Assembly (NCBI RefSeq): GCF_020085105.1
Contig: NC_058063.1
Span: 15,547,262 to 15,611,261 of the forward strand
Length of the DNA: 64,000 nt
Direction: 5' to 3'
Source of the DNA: Siniperca chuatsi
Lineage: Eukaryota; Chordata; Actinopteri; Centrarchiformes; Sinipercidae
Below, piece by piece: positions 13,728-22,751 of the stretch; within the stretch, counting starts at the first letter, position 1; each line of letters begins with the position of its first letter. A model generated the notes under the pieces. That model did no database searches. It was not told the origin of the DNA and saw nothing but the letters and a program-made list of their open reading frames with translations. A program made the translations under genes and the position numbers.

Positions 13728-16700
13728 CGATGATGACAGTGGCCAATAGTCGCTCTGCGGGTGTTTAAACAAAAAAGTTCTGTGTGGCATCGGAGTCAAA
13801 ACATTTTTTTTAATGAATGGCGGGAGAGAGAGTTGTGCTGCTGTGATAAGGACTCAACCTTAAAGGTAGAGTGTGTAGGATTTAGTGGCATATAGCGGTG
13901 AAATTGCAGATTGCAACCATTTTGAATACTGCTCGCCACACCCTCCCCTTCCAAGCGTGTAGGAATAACTCTGGTGGCTGTGAAAAATGCGAAACGCCCT
14001 ATCTAGAGCCAGTGTTTGGTTTGTCCATTCTGGGCTACTGACAAAACATGGCGTTGCAATATTGGGACCTCCGTGGAAGGGGACCCGCTCCCTATGTAGT
14101 TAAAAACGGCTCATTCTAAGGTAATGAAAATACAACGGTTCTCAGGTGATTATACACTAATAAAACATACTTAAGAGTATTATATTCCATTTCTGCCACT
14201 AGCTCCTCCTAAATGTTACACGATGGACCTTTTTAATACATGGTACGTGCTCCACATGCTGAGCCACCGGGGTACCCCAGTTCTGTAATTATTAATCTCT
14301 TAATTATTCCCTGTGTATCCCATCTGCAGTAGTAATTATTTGTCACTTGCTCAGACTTTTGTTCCACTCAGCTGTCTTGTTCTGGTTGGTCTGCTAGGCG
14401 GTGATGGAGTCAGAGATGAAGTTTGACCAGGATGGAGATGGACTGATAGAGAACTCTGGATATGCTGACCAGACCTATGATGGCTGGACGGTGACTGGAC
14501 CAAGGTGAGAAAAACATGGTAGTCCTGGAATAAACACTATGAGTAGAAATAAGGTTTCTAAAATGGCTTTGAAAAAAAAAGATTATAATGCCTTTTTTTT
14601 CTTATTTTGACATTGAAATTACAGAAATATGCAGATGAGTGAAAGAATATCCCTTATTTTCAATATACAGGACTCCCTACTTTGGGTTGTCTTATATCCC
14701 ATTTCAGATGTTGTGATATGATGTAAAAATAGTGCTATTAAGTAATTTAGCTTAGTGCTCAGTGATACTAACTATCCAGTCAGTATTTGCACACAGTCCA
14801 CACCTAATACCATTAAAATATTCAAATTCTATTAACAAATTAGGAACCTTGAAGCAATGAATACTTGGCTTCCAAAATATTTTAACCAAAAAATAAATAA
14901 ATAAACTAAATCTAATCCTTAACAACAATCCTTAAATCCTTTTAATAAATCGAGCACTCCTCAAAGAAAGAAACTACTGTATGAAAATCTCAGATGGCAG
15001 GGGGGAGGGAGAGGGGGAAGGAAATCACAAATATTTTATAGCTGCAGTGCTTCTCTAAATGTGACCCGAGAACCAAGGTTGACTTCAGACTGTAGCAAAG
15101 ATGAAAAGGCTTTGGCTTCATGTTTACAACAGTAACACAGTAGACTTGCAGTACATACTTTTTCAAAGCTGGGAAATTAACTTAAGCCATGTAAGGGGAT
15201 TCAAACAGTAGCAAGACTGATTTTAATGAAATCATTTGAAGAATAATATTGTTTAATTAGCAAATTTTGTGTTATTCAATTAGACTTGGAGATTCAAACC
15301 AAGTAGGTAAATTAAAAGTCCATTCTTTAAATGCTGTATGATGCTCATGTAGCCCACCCACCTACTGGCTTTGGTTAAACTGTTTTTAAACAAATTTTTT
15401 CCACTGAAATGTCTCACCTGATGTTTTCATAAAAACAACTGGAGTATATACATTATTACAACTAAATATGAGTTCAGCATAGCGGAAATGTTTTTTACTT
15501 TTTTAACATTTAGGACTGGTACTTTTAGTTTAAGCATTTGAGTCACATTTGACTCAAATTCCACACTGTTTTTAAGCAAATTATATTTGCATCTATGAGA
15601 GAAGTCATGTTAGTAAACCTATTTTCTCTGGTGTCATTTTGTTTACTTGTATTTTACAGTGCGTACTGTGGTGGGCTGTGGTTGGCATCCCTGTGTGTGA
15701 TGTGTAAGATGGCCAGATTGGTGGACAACGAGGAGATATACCAACGTTACAGAGACATCTTGGACAGGGGCAGCGCTGCTTTTGACAAACTGCTTTGGAA
15801 TGGTAAGTTAAAACACCTATTTGTTGTGTTCAATATGTATATGACAAGGGTTCACTCAGTTGCATTTAGTGCAGGTTTAAAAACATACAAATCATGTATT
15901 TTGATCAAATCTCTTGAAAAGCTCAATTAATGAGGCATGACAAACTCATTTGCTTACACCCACATACAGACTGTCACACATCAGTGATTTTAAAAAATAA
16001 GTAGTTTTCAGTTGAAAGAAAACAATTTCCACAACTAAATTGCTTGAGACCTGAAATGCCTTCCCTTTGCATTTCTATTTCCCCTTCATATTTAGGCAAG
16101 TACTACAACTATGACAGCAGTGGAAGAGACCTTTCTAATAGTGTCATGTCTGACCAGTGTGCTGGCCACTGGTTCCTGAGAGCGTCCGGGCTGGGAGAGG
16201 GAGAGTACCAGGCAAGTTAAAACATGCATGAGCCCCCCTATATGAAATTAATCCCACAGAGGTTGTCTGTTTTGCAAAGGAGCTTTTTTGCCCTTACAGA
16301 GCAGTACACAATGACCAGGAATCCTCTAAATAACTTATTAACTTAACTTTAATAGTACCATCTGGCCTACAATGGATGTGAGATATATATATATATTTTT
16401 TTAAACCTAAAAGAAACTGTATCAAGATTGTTTACGTTAAGTAATGTGATCAAGCTACATGCTGGGTGGGACATTTTACAGTGTAAAAATAAACTTCTCA
16501 TTCATTGCTCTCAGGTTTCTAAATTACCTCAAACCTAGTTACTTACTGCCTGACATGTACACCTTATCTGCAATAAGATAATATCGGCCAGTATATTGGT
16601 CTAGCTCTAATTTACATAAATGTACCGAGCATCCACCCTGCCAAACAGAAGGTTAATATTGGACAGTGCTGCCGTGAGAATGTTTGATGACATTTTTTAA

Positions 16701-17761
16701 CATAAAGGAATGTTTTCAGATTTGGACATGCATCAAAGCTTTGTGATCTCAACATCACTTCCTCTCTCCCTCCAGGCTTTTCCAAAAGACAAAATCCAGA
16801 GGGCACTAAAATCTGTCTTTGACTTGAATGTAATGACCTTCGCTGGAGGCCAGATGGGGGCAGTTAACGGCATGCGTCCTGAAGGAGTGCCTGACCGCTC
16901 CAGTGTCCAGTCAGATGAGGTCTGGATTGGAGTAGTATATGGACTGGCAGCCACTTTGATCCATGAGGTAAGCGCGTGTGTATGTTAGTATCTACTTTGC
17001 ATTCAAGGGGTAAAACAATAAAGTGTATCATACTCGCATTTTGTTGTCAGTCCAGTGTTGTTGAGCTTTGGTGTCTTTCTCACCAAATCTGGTTGTTTTT
17101 TTTATACTGTAAGCACTGTTTTTGTTTTGTGTCACATATGTAGCTGAGGAATGACTCGAAAATTTACTGAATCCCATAATATGTAATAGAATTGTAAACT
17201 TTATGCGTACGTATCAAGTATTAAGACTTCAAAAGAGTTCAACCCACTCCTTTTTTAAGAGGCCAAAACTATGCTAACGAGTAATTTTTCATCTGGAGGC
17301 CTTCATTCTTGATTGGTTTTGTTGCAGTTTACCCGTGGTTATATTTTATTCTAAAATTTTGTGCTGTTAACTATCTGTTAAAGGATAGTTCTGCATTTTG
17401 GGAAATACTTCCTGGAGGCTCGTAACCGACTCCTGGCTCCAGCTTCTTATTAAAGGGACAAACATTAAATGAAATACTGCCTGACACCTCTGCGGCTGTC
17501 TTTTTTTCTCAGGGTATGCAGGAGGAGGGTATGCGCTCAGCAGAGGGTTGCTACCGGACTGTATGGGAGAGGCTGGGCATGGCCTTCCAGACTCCTGAAG
17601 CCTACTGCGAGAAAGGCATTTACCGCTCTCTAGCTTACATGAGGCCTCTGAGCATTTGGGCCATGCAGCTAGCCCTGAACTCTTCACAGAAGGATCAGGC
17701 CACATCAGCTCAAACTGGAGCCACAGATGGGGAGCAGGCACAGGATCTGAGACAAAATTAG
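3146..17761 (+). CDS. gba2: gba2, non-lysosomal glucosylceramidase (GH116), exons 2-17 of an expected 17; 5' end missing
   Basis: GBA2 hydrolyses glucosylceramide to glucose and ceramide on cytosol-facing ER/Golgi membranes. Coding exons read here: 3146-3237, 3692-3807, 7400-7618, 9912-10151, 10369-10471, 10854-11007, 11573-11698, 11863-12047, 12950-13054, 13149-13256, 13446-13597, 14398-14504, 15660-15802, 16096-16211, 16776-16967 and 17513-17761. All junctions keep phase and together give about 801 residues without an internal stop, matching vertebrate GBA2 from its RYLxWWY block to the C-terminus. Visible landmarks are [20 protein letters not shown] (N-terminal beta domain), [13 protein letters not shown] with the expected nucleophile Glu (human E527) at 11900-11902, and [10 protein letters not shown] at 14458-14487, the block expected to hold the catalytic Asp (human D677). 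The first human exon (about 135 residues) has no visible counterpart in 1-3145. The intron after 16211 starts with GC. Confidence 0.96.
3692..3807 (+). CDS. gba2: gba2 coding exon
   Basis: Starts with the last two bases of a Gly codon and ends on a complete Gln codon before GTATAC. Encodes [20 protein letters not shown] followed by [18 protein letters not shown], the most conserved N-terminal block of the family. Confidence 0.95.
4195..6550 (+). mobile_element. Broken L2/CR1-type LINE in gba2 intron
   Basis: Conceptual fragments in shifting frames follow non-LTR retrotransposon order. An endonuclease-like N-terminus ([18 protein letters not shown] at about 4265) comes first. Reverse-transcriptase blocks follow: [19 protein letters not shown] (about 5135), [20 protein letters not shown] (about 5347) and the catalytic [10 protein letters not shown] (about 5602-5631). 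The C-terminal [20 protein letters not shown] (about 6291) and a tail resembling L2-like LINEs come last. Frameshifts, stops and a missing middle make it a dead copy. The element is in sense orientation to gba2. Clade assignment is from memory of fish L2/CR1-like proteins. Confidence 0.85.
6790..7075 (-). mobile_element. Inverted 3' end of the same LINE family
   Basis: The reverse strand repeats the LINE C-terminus and tail ([20 protein letters not shown], then a GAAGCACTTTGTACTTTG-type tail). It lies about 240 bp from the tail of the + strand copy, so the two tails face each other. Confidence 0.8.
7400..7618 (+). CDS. gba2: gba2 coding exon
   Basis: 73 whole codons between AG at 7398-7399 and GT at 7619-7620. 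It begins [18 protein letters not shown] and ends [10 protein letters not shown]. The block [20 protein letters not shown] matches human nearly exactly. Confidence 0.95.
8027..8060. repeat. (TA)n microsatellite
   Basis: Alternating TA run inside the gba2 intron. Confidence 0.9.
8198..9708 (-). mobile_element. Tc1-like DNA transposon, inactive transposase, near-complete inverted repeats
   Basis: Terminal inverted repeats start CAGTGCATCCAGAAAGTATT at the left and are mirrored at 9688-9708; homology extends about 85-90 bases inwards. TA dinucleotides flank both ends (8196-8197 and 9709-9710), as expected for Tc1/mariner. The minus strand carries a transposase in pieces: an N-terminal paired-like helix-turn-helix block ([20 protein letters not shown], near 9300), a middle block ([20 protein letters not shown], near 8900) and a C-terminal DDE block ([20 protein letters not shown], near 8635). 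Shifts between frames show it no longer encodes one protein. It sits in the gba2 intron between 7618 and 9912. Confidence 0.93.
9912..10151 (+). CDS. gba2: gba2 coding exon
   Basis: 80 whole codons between AG at 9910-9911 and GT at 10152. Encodes [20 protein letters not shown], then [14 protein letters not shown] and, near the end, [17 protein letters not shown]. Confidence 0.95.
10369..10471 (+). CDS. gba2: gba2 coding exon
   Basis: 34 codons plus one base, [15 protein letters not shown] then [18 protein letters not shown]. This is a fast-evolving linker aligning with the human region around VWQDLLQDGQLDSPT. Donor GTCAGA at 10472. Confidence 0.9.
10854..11007 (+). CDS. gba2: gba2 coding exon
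   Basis: Acceptor CAG ends at 10853. Two bases complete a Gly codon, then [20 protein letters not shown] and [17 protein letters not shown]. It ends mid-codon (AG) before GTACAT; the next exon supplies the third base. Confidence 0.94.
11573..11698 (+). CDS. gba2: gba2 coding exon
   Basis: Encodes [20 protein letters not shown] then [21 protein letters not shown], matching human RYTRFFG and the LSHYAL block. Donor GTAGTT at 11699. Confidence 0.94.
11863..12047 (+). CDS. gba2: gba2 coding exon carrying the catalytic nucleophile
   Basis: Encodes [20 protein letters not shown] and [17 protein letters not shown], ending [10 protein letters not shown]. The Glu of FNELY is at 11900-11902 and corresponds to the GH116 nucleophile (E527 in human). 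Donor GTAAGT at 12048. Confidence 0.96.
12098..12445 (+). mobile_element. hAT-like MITE, gba2 intron
   Basis: Begins TAGAGCTG and ends CAGCCCTA, with internal ATTAATC/GATTAGT motifs and an AAATGCCAAACATTC-type core shared with several other copies here. Flanking octamers tggcagtt and ctgcagtt agree at six of eight positions, in line with an aged 8-bp hAT target duplication. Confidence 0.75.
12950..13054 (+). CDS. gba2: gba2 coding exon
   Basis: Encodes [20 protein letters not shown] then [15 protein letters not shown], nearly identical to human. Donor GTGAGT at 13055; the 94-bp intron after it is the shortest in the gene. Confidence 0.96.
13149..13256 (+). CDS. gba2: gba2 coding exon
   Basis: Encodes [20 protein letters not shown] then [16 protein letters not shown], aligning with human [26 protein letters not shown]. 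Donor GTAGGA at 13257. Confidence 0.95.
13446..13597 (+). CDS. gba2: gba2 coding exon
   Basis: Encodes [20 protein letters not shown] then [20 protein letters not shown], ending DMWPICQ; strongly conserved catalytic toroid helices. Donor GTATAA at 13598. Confidence 0.96.
13650..14280 (+). mobile_element. tRNA-type fish SINE, split by a MITE
   Basis: 13650-13859 plus 14237-14280 match, with divergence, the SINE-like copy at 44478-44672: a TTTTGGGGCATTTTGCCTTT end, a GGAGAGAGAG tract and a CCACCGGGGTACCCC end. A 27-base poly(A) run at 13700 is an internal expansion. Confidence 0.65.
13860..14236. mobile_element. TTAA-flanked MITE inserted in SINE
   Basis: TTAA occurs at both edges (13860-13863 and 14233-14236). 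The ends are imperfect inverted repeats: the left GTGTAGGATTTAGTGGCA pairs with the reverse complement of the right TGCCACTAGCTCCTCCTAAA. Internally it contains a common teleost repeat (CCTCCCCTTCCAAGCGTGTA, GAGCCAGTGTTTGGTTTGTC). TTAA duplication suggests piggyBac-type mobilisation. Confidence 0.7.
14398..14504 (+). CDS. gba2: gba2 coding exon with the [10 protein letters not shown] active-site block
   Basis: Encodes [20 protein letters not shown] then [15 protein letters not shown]. The human acid/base Asp (D677) is expected in this block; I cannot fix which Asp without an alignment. Ends AG before GTGAGA. Confidence 0.95.
14505..15659. other. gba2 intron, nothing recognised
   Basis: A-T rich intronic DNA with a G-rich purine patch near 15000-15022. 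No repeat family or conserved exon recognised. Confidence 0.5.
15660..15802 (+). CDS. gba2: gba2 coding exon
   Basis: Acceptor at 15658-15659 completes a Ser codon, then [20 protein letters not shown] and later [16 protein letters not shown]. Donor GTAAGT at 15803. Confidence 0.95.
16096..16211 (+). CDS. gba2: gba2 coding exon followed by a GC donor
   Basis: Encodes [20 protein letters not shown] then [18 protein letters not shown]. The downstream splice site reads CAG|GCAAGT, a GC-AG intron with otherwise ideal donor bases; the next exon continues AFPKDKIQ in frame. No nearby GT donor keeps the frame as naturally. Confidence 0.94.
16776..16967 (+). CDS. gba2: gba2 coding exon
   Basis: 64 whole codons: [20 protein letters not shown] then [20 protein letters not shown] and [20 protein letters not shown]. 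Donor GTAAGC at 16968. Confidence 0.96.
17378..17455 (+). repeat. Fragment of a common teleost repeat
   Basis: AAAGGATAGTTCTGCATTTT followed directly by CTTCCTGGAGGCTCGTAACC resembles the two separated ends of a widespread fish repeat, so this looks like an internally deleted copy. Confidence 0.5.
17513..17761 (+). CDS. gba2: gba2 terminal coding exon with stop codon
   Basis: 82 codons plus TAG at 17759-17761. Encodes [20 protein letters not shown] then [19 protein letters not shown]. The last roughly 25 residues are a polar, unconserved tail ending DLRQN. Confidence 0.96.
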   Translation, partial: GMQEEGMRSAEGCYRTVWERLGMAFQTPEAYCEKGIYRSLAYMRPLSIWAMQLALNSSQKDQATSAQTGATDGEQAQDLRQN

Positions 17762-18530
17762 AGCTAGGACTTGAGCCATCAGACTGGTGTGATTAGAGAG
17801 GTACAGCGAGTTCTTCTGAAAGTGACCTTCAAACGACTGCATCCACCATCCTCATCTGCAGGGCTCCGTTTGATTGGTTTCAAACCTAATCAAACCTTTG
17901 ATTATCTACTGTTTGTTTTGCTTCAAATGTTTTGTCGTTTGAGGCTTGAGGTCAGAACTGTGATGATTTATGCTTGACAAAGTCAAAAGCCACTGTAGAT
18001 CATGATATTGTTAGCCAGCCAATGTCAAAATCATATCCAGAGTGTATTGCTAATTAAAAATTGACCTTGTGTTTCAACAACATAATGTCTATTTGCACGC
18101 ATATATACACACAAACACACACACGCAAGCACTACATTTCAGTCATGTCAATAATAATGTTTGCATATTTGGAACAAGTTTATATGCTAACTATTTGAGG
18201 ACTGTTGTGTGTTATTATACCAGCACATGTAGTCATTATTGTCAAGTACATCAGTGGGCCTTTGAGTGAATCAAGCCATGAAAATTTTCTTTTTCCTCCA
18301 CTTAAATTTGAATGCTGTACTAAGATGATTATGTAATATGCGATGGGTAGTGTTGGAAATTAAGTATGAAAAAAATTATGTTTTTTAAAAAAAATAGCAT
18401 TTGGTGCCTTGTTGCATGTTAGCCATATCTACAGTATATTAATGTAGTGGCAACATTTACTAGGTTTTATAAAATCCAATACTCATGACAATCATGCTGA
18501 ATAAATGACTGAATAAAGATACAGTGGGTT
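17762..18530 (+). other. gba2: gba2 3' UTR with candidate poly(A) signals
   Basis: Non-coding, A-T rich sequence after the stop. Tandem AATAAA hexamers at 18500-18505 and 18512-18517 are followed by a GT-rich stretch (GGGTTTGTGTTG), the usual layout of a cleavage site. A CA-rich tract lies near 18106-18124. Confidence 0.6.
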
Positions 18531-18603
18531 TGTGTTGTTAACTAAATGTATATGAAAATTAAAAATCAGTAGTTATTAAATACAAACTAGCTGCATGCAA
18601 ACT

Positions 18604-19050
18604 AGCTACAAGACATTAATCGTAGAAAAGGTTTCAGTCGTAGTCATCTGGACACTGTTTTCAGAATCAAGACGTTTCGGCTCCCATCCGGAAGTCATTC
18701 TCAATTGTGAAAAAATTGGACGGGAACTGGAAATTTAAGCTACTCTGAGTTACATAAGCCCTGCCATCAGGAAGGAATCTGCCTGAGTATCTGTTAATAG
18801 CTAGTTTCACCTGAAACTGACCTAATAGTTTCAAGATGGCCCAGTAATCAGTAATCAGGCCTATTGTTTTCTGGCTGCATCTATTTCATCACTGTTAAGT
18901 GCCTGATTAGCATGTGATAGGCGTGACCAAGGTGATAATACACTCTGATAGACAAAGTGAAACATCTCCAGTTGGACCCAGATGACGTTATGGTTTCTTA
19001 TGATGTTGTGTCCTTGTTCACTTGCATCCCAACCTCAGAAGCAGTGACAG
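18604..19050 (+). mobile_element. Penelope-like retroelement fragment
   Basis: 18957-19050 encodes KHLQLDPDDVMVSYDVVSLF followed by TCIPTSEAV, the characteristic DVVSLFTxIP block of Penelope-like reverse transcriptases, then breaks off. The upstream 18604-18950 is the reverse complement of the repeat at 42190-42500, as expected of an inverted terminal repeat unit next to the coding part. Confidence 0.65.
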
Positions 19051-19235
19051 CGTTGATGAGAACGGGCCAATTACTTGGCCTCTGGTATTCCTCCGGTTCC
19101 TACTACTTATGTGTTCTGCTGATTCTGCCAGAATGTTGTCGAAGCCATACTTTTGCTCCTTGTTTCTCTGAGCCTTACTTCTGATCAGGGATACATTTAC
19201 ATGGCGTTACCAGGATACTTAAGCACAAAATCTTA

Positions 19236-19252
19236 CGTCCCTGGGTGGGCTC

Positions 19253-19303
<51 letters not shown>

Positions 19304-19309
19304 AGAGAC
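19236..19309 (-). tRNA. tRNA-Asn(GTT)
   Basis: 74-nt cloverleaf with GTCTCTG/CAGGGAC acceptor arms, anticodon GTT in CTGTTAA, B box GGTTCGAGCCC and discriminator G. A TTTT run lies just 3' on the minus strand. Sequence appears identical to the three other intact copies. Confidence 0.96.
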
Positions 19310-19315
19310 TACTCG

Positions 19316-19352
19316 GGGCCACACCCCCTCTCAAATAGAGGGGGTGTGGCCC
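19316..19352. repeat. Perfect 16-bp inverted repeat (hairpin), 5-nt loop
   Basis: Left arm GGGCCACACCCCCTCT pairs exactly with the right arm at 19337-19352 across the loop CAAAT. It starts seven bases 5' of the minus-strand tRNA-Asn. Confidence 0.95.
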
Positions 19353-19366
19353 TGATCTTCAAGCCA

Positions 19367-19440
19367 GACTTATATAGACGGTCATGGGGTCTACTTTTAT
19401 ATAGACAGACTTATATAGACGGTCATGGGGTCTACTTTTT
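19367..19440 (+). repeat. 41-bp tandem duplication
   Basis: GACTTATATAGACGGTCATG and the following GGGTCTACTTTT occur at 19367 and again at 19408. Confidence 0.9.
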
Positions 19441-19645
19441 TCATTGTTTCAGTTTCAATTGTACTCTGACTTTAATTATTTTGGCTACAAGGACATAGTG
19501 CTACTGATGATGTGTCCTACTGATTCTGCAAAAACTGCTGTCACAGTCGTACTTGGTCCTGGTTACCCTGACACTTAAACCCTGATTAGGGACAAATTTA
19601 CATGATGTTACCTGGATACTTAAGCAAAAGCCAAAAGTCTACAAT

Positions 19646-19695
19646 CAACCTTTTGGTTAACAACCAAACACGCTAACTGATTGCGCCACAGAGAC
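19646..19695 (-). pseudogene. Decayed tRNA-Asn copy
   Basis: Retains the anticodon arm and 5' half of tRNA-Asn on the minus strand with several substitutions and lacks a proper T arm and acceptor 3' end. Upstream sequence (19505-19645) also matches that beside the 19236 gene, so it is an old tandem duplicate. Confidence 0.85.
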
Positions 19696-19763
19696 TGCAT
19701 GGAGGGGTGTGTTTAATATTTAAAGCATATATATAAGAAACCTTTGCTGAGCTGCTTCACCAG

Positions 19764-19769
19764 GTCTCT

Positions 19770-19820
<51 letters not shown>

Positions 19821-19837
19821 GAGCCCACCCAGGGACG
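19764..19837 (+). tRNA. tRNA-Asn(GTT)
   Basis: Full 74-nt cloverleaf, anticodon GTT, intact A and B boxes, followed by TCTTTTCTTTT as a Pol III terminator. Confidence 0.97.
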
Positions 19838-20156
19838 TGTCTTTTCTTTTAACCTCAACACAAAACTGAAAATAAGACAGCCATTGGGTAAACAATAGGG
19901 ACAATGGGGGAGGGGAAGAGGCAGGAAAAACAGGCCGGGTGAAGCTTTGTTATGAAAGATGACCTACATAACAAAGACCTTCCTTTGTTATGAAAGATGA
20001 CCTGCAGTGAACTTTCCTCATAGATTCTCTGAAATATATCACTGACAACAACATTGACTACAAACTCTAAAATAATTGGCACTGGTATTGTCTCTCAACA
20101 TAAATCAAGAATTGGCTCTTTCACATTAGCCTACGGTGCAAGGAAGAAAAGCTTCA

Positions 20157-20173
20157 CGTCCCTGGGTGGGCTC

Positions 20174-20224
<51 letters not shown>

Positions 20225-20230
20225 AGAGAC
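20157..20230 (-). tRNA. tRNA-Asn(GTT)
   Basis: Intact 74-nt copy on the minus strand; the downstream minus-strand sequence GAAGCTTTTC supplies a T run. Confidence 0.97.
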
Positions 20231-20569
20231 ACAGGCACTGCATGAAGTTGAGTTCTGTTTCTTTGTATATGTGCAGTACAAATACTCGTGTTTTGTTGAA
20301 CCTACTTTTTACAGTCTATGGTGAGTAACAGTAATTCAGCAGCATTCTCTGTCATGCTGCTGTCACACTTTATCTTTGTACTTGTCTGCTGTAGAGAATA
20401 TCAATAAATTGTTGAGAATTGTAAAATTTTGAAGGAGCATTTCTATTTTAACATTTTTTTTTTTGCAAAATTTCCCTTGATTGTGGAATGTAACAATTAT
20501 GCAAAATGAGTTCAGTCGGGTCTAAGCACTGTCTGACAATGCCTTCACATTTGCTGCTAAAAAGTGAAG

Positions 20570-20642
20570 CGCCCAACGTGGGGCTCGAACCCACGACCCT
20601 GAGATTAAGAGTCTCATGCTCTACCGACTGAGCTAGCCGGGC
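20570..20642 (-). tRNA. tRNA-Lys(CTT)
   Basis: 73-nt cloverleaf with GCCCGGC/GTTGGGC acceptor stem (one G-U pair), anticodon CTT in ACTCTTAAT, B box GGTTCGAGCCC and discriminator G. CACTTTTTAG follows on the minus strand. Confidence 0.97.
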
Positions 20643-20660
20643 TGCTGAGCATTTTTTGAA

Positions 20661-20710
20661 GGTCAAGGTCAGAAATACTTTATTGATCCCCGAAGGGAAA
20701 ATCTTTGCAA
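20661..20710 (-). repeat. LINE 3'-tail fragment
   Basis: AGAAATACTTTATTGATCCC then CGAAGGGAAA is the reverse of a widespread fish LINE tail; a second copy lies at 57762. Family not assigned. Confidence 0.55.
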
Positions 20711-20890
20711 TCTTCAATCTTAGACAAGTGTCAGAGTATATCATCAGCTCTACCTAGCTTCCTAGCTAACTGACAAAACTTCCATCTAGATCTAACCTAT
20801 AAGATTGGCAAATTGGCACCACTATACTACCAGTTGGCCTTGGGCGTAGGTTAATGATCAGACTTTAGGTGACTAAAAGAAAATCATGTG

Positions 20891-20896
20891 GTCTCT

Positions 20897-20947
<51 letters not shown>

Positions 20948-20964
20948 GAGCCCACCCAGGGACG
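20891..20964 (+). tRNA. tRNA-Asn(GTT)
   Basis: Intact 74-nt copy with TGTTTTTCAG terminator immediately after. Confidence 0.97.
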
Positions 20965-21196
20965 ACTGTTTTTCAGTTAAGAAAAGACAGAACGCAACTT
21001 GAAAAGACGAGCAATGCTAATATATAATAATGTTTTCATTTCTATTTAAAAAATGATGTATACCATATATTTAAATTGTTAATAAAGTCAGAATACCCAT
21101 ATAATGAGTAATGAATTGTTTCCAAAGTATCAAAGAAACCCTGATGAAACATCAGGACAGTCTGACAATCCCCCATAGAAATAGAAAATAGGAAAG

Positions 21197-21269
21197 CGCC
21201 CAACGTGGGGCTCGAACCCACGACCCTGAGATTAAGAGTCTCATGCTCTACCGACTGAGCTAGCCGGGC
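21197..21269 (-). tRNA. tRNA-Lys(CTT)
   Basis: Intact 73-nt copy apparently identical to the one at 20570; the minus-strand downstream sequence CCTATTTTC supplies a T run. Confidence 0.97.
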
Positions 21270-22751
21270 AACTTGTCAACCGTTCGGGGGCGGGGTTTAA
21301 AAACAGTCTTGCAGATTTTTAGACTTTACATTACCAAAGCATTTCATTATTACCTCACAGCTACACAATACATCTGCTTTATATGTGGTGGGATCAGCAG
21401 GCGATTTGAGGGGGGATGCCAATCCCTTTGTTAGCAAAATGACCAAAATCAACCAAATCCAATGCTCCTCAAAAGATGCTCTGTGGTTTGTCTCGTAGTC
21501 ACGTTTCACGTTGTTTCTTTTAATAATCGCCACAGTCTTGGTACACATAAGACATACTGGTTTTGAACTACCAGTGGGAAGACTGAACATGTAAGAGTCT
21601 GTCCATTCTTGAATAAAAGCTCTGTTTTTGCTGTCAGTTTTTCTCTTTATAGAGCACGCTATGTGAAATTATTTCTCACTGACTCCTTGAGTCACAATGG
21701 TTATGCACAGATTTTATTGGCTGAGTAACATCATGTGAGATGATTTACAATGCAGGAAATTGGTTTCCTGGCCGCTACATCAGTGCAGTAAAGGCTAGAA
21801 AAGCTGTTAAAATATAAACGCTCCTTCTCTACAGCAGACAAGTACAAAGATAAAGTGTGACAGCAGCATGACAGAGTCAGAAATGAACAGAGCTTGGACC
21901 AAAAGTGCCCTTGAATGCTCATAATTTTGTTTTTTGCTGTTCTCACCATAGACAGTATAAAGCAGGTTCTCACTTGTTATTTTTTCAAATAAAACTAATC
22001 TCTGTGCTGCAAATTGGGTATTTATTTGACAATATAACGTAATAATTATACATTATTTCACAATTTAGTAAATGCCCCTTAAAATCAGTTCAAAGGGCAA
22101 AAAATACGATACCTTCTGAAAAAATGGTGATGCGTGTAGAATCACTAAATAAGCATACAGTAGAAACAGAGTATTGGAAATATTTGCATACCATCAACTT
22201 TGCTATAATCTGTTCCAAACACCAAGGTCTGCCTAGAAAAGGAAAAACGTGCCACCTGAAATAATGCCAAGTATCTTGGATAAAAATTTTACTATATTTT
22301 GTTACAAAACTAAGAAAGAGAAAACCAGTAAAGTTACCTAGGCCTTAAATAAAAACTCAATATGAATATGATGTGCGCCATCACGACCATCGACCACGTG
22401 CAGACCTGAACTTGGCTAGTTTCTATTACTCACTCTACCTCCATTTCCTCCATATTCCCCAACACAGCACACTCAAAACACATGAAGCACACACAGTAAC
22501 AACGTAATTCTGAGTAATAACCACTGTTAAAACCTAAGCCATTAACGCCAAGTTAATGCTAATTAACGTTAAAGTTTTAAGCTAACGCTGCTAGGTGCGC
22601 AGCGGTGTGAGCTTATTTCACTCTACAGCTATGGATCCCGCAGTAATTATTCCTACATTAACATTAGTATTTTACCCAACAAATACGCATTCTTTGCTGC
22701 TACTGTTTAATCGTAACCAATTATCAAATTTGATATTATTCACATTCTTAC
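21270..22751. other. Intergenic, no gene recognised
   Basis: A-T rich DNA without convincing exons. Some sequence near 20325-20405 reappears inverted near 21820-21970 (CATGCTGCTGTCACACTTTA), showing local rearrangement around the tRNA cluster. Confidence 0.5.

Noticed and set aside
20054-20245. Open frames crossing tRNA genes (for example reading SLGGLEPPTFRLTAERANRL)
   Set aside because: This peptide is simply the tRNA-Asn antisense sequence translated.
19230-21270. Regularly repeated sequence resembling a CRISPR array
   Set aside because: The repeated units are tRNA genes on both strands in a vertebrate genome.
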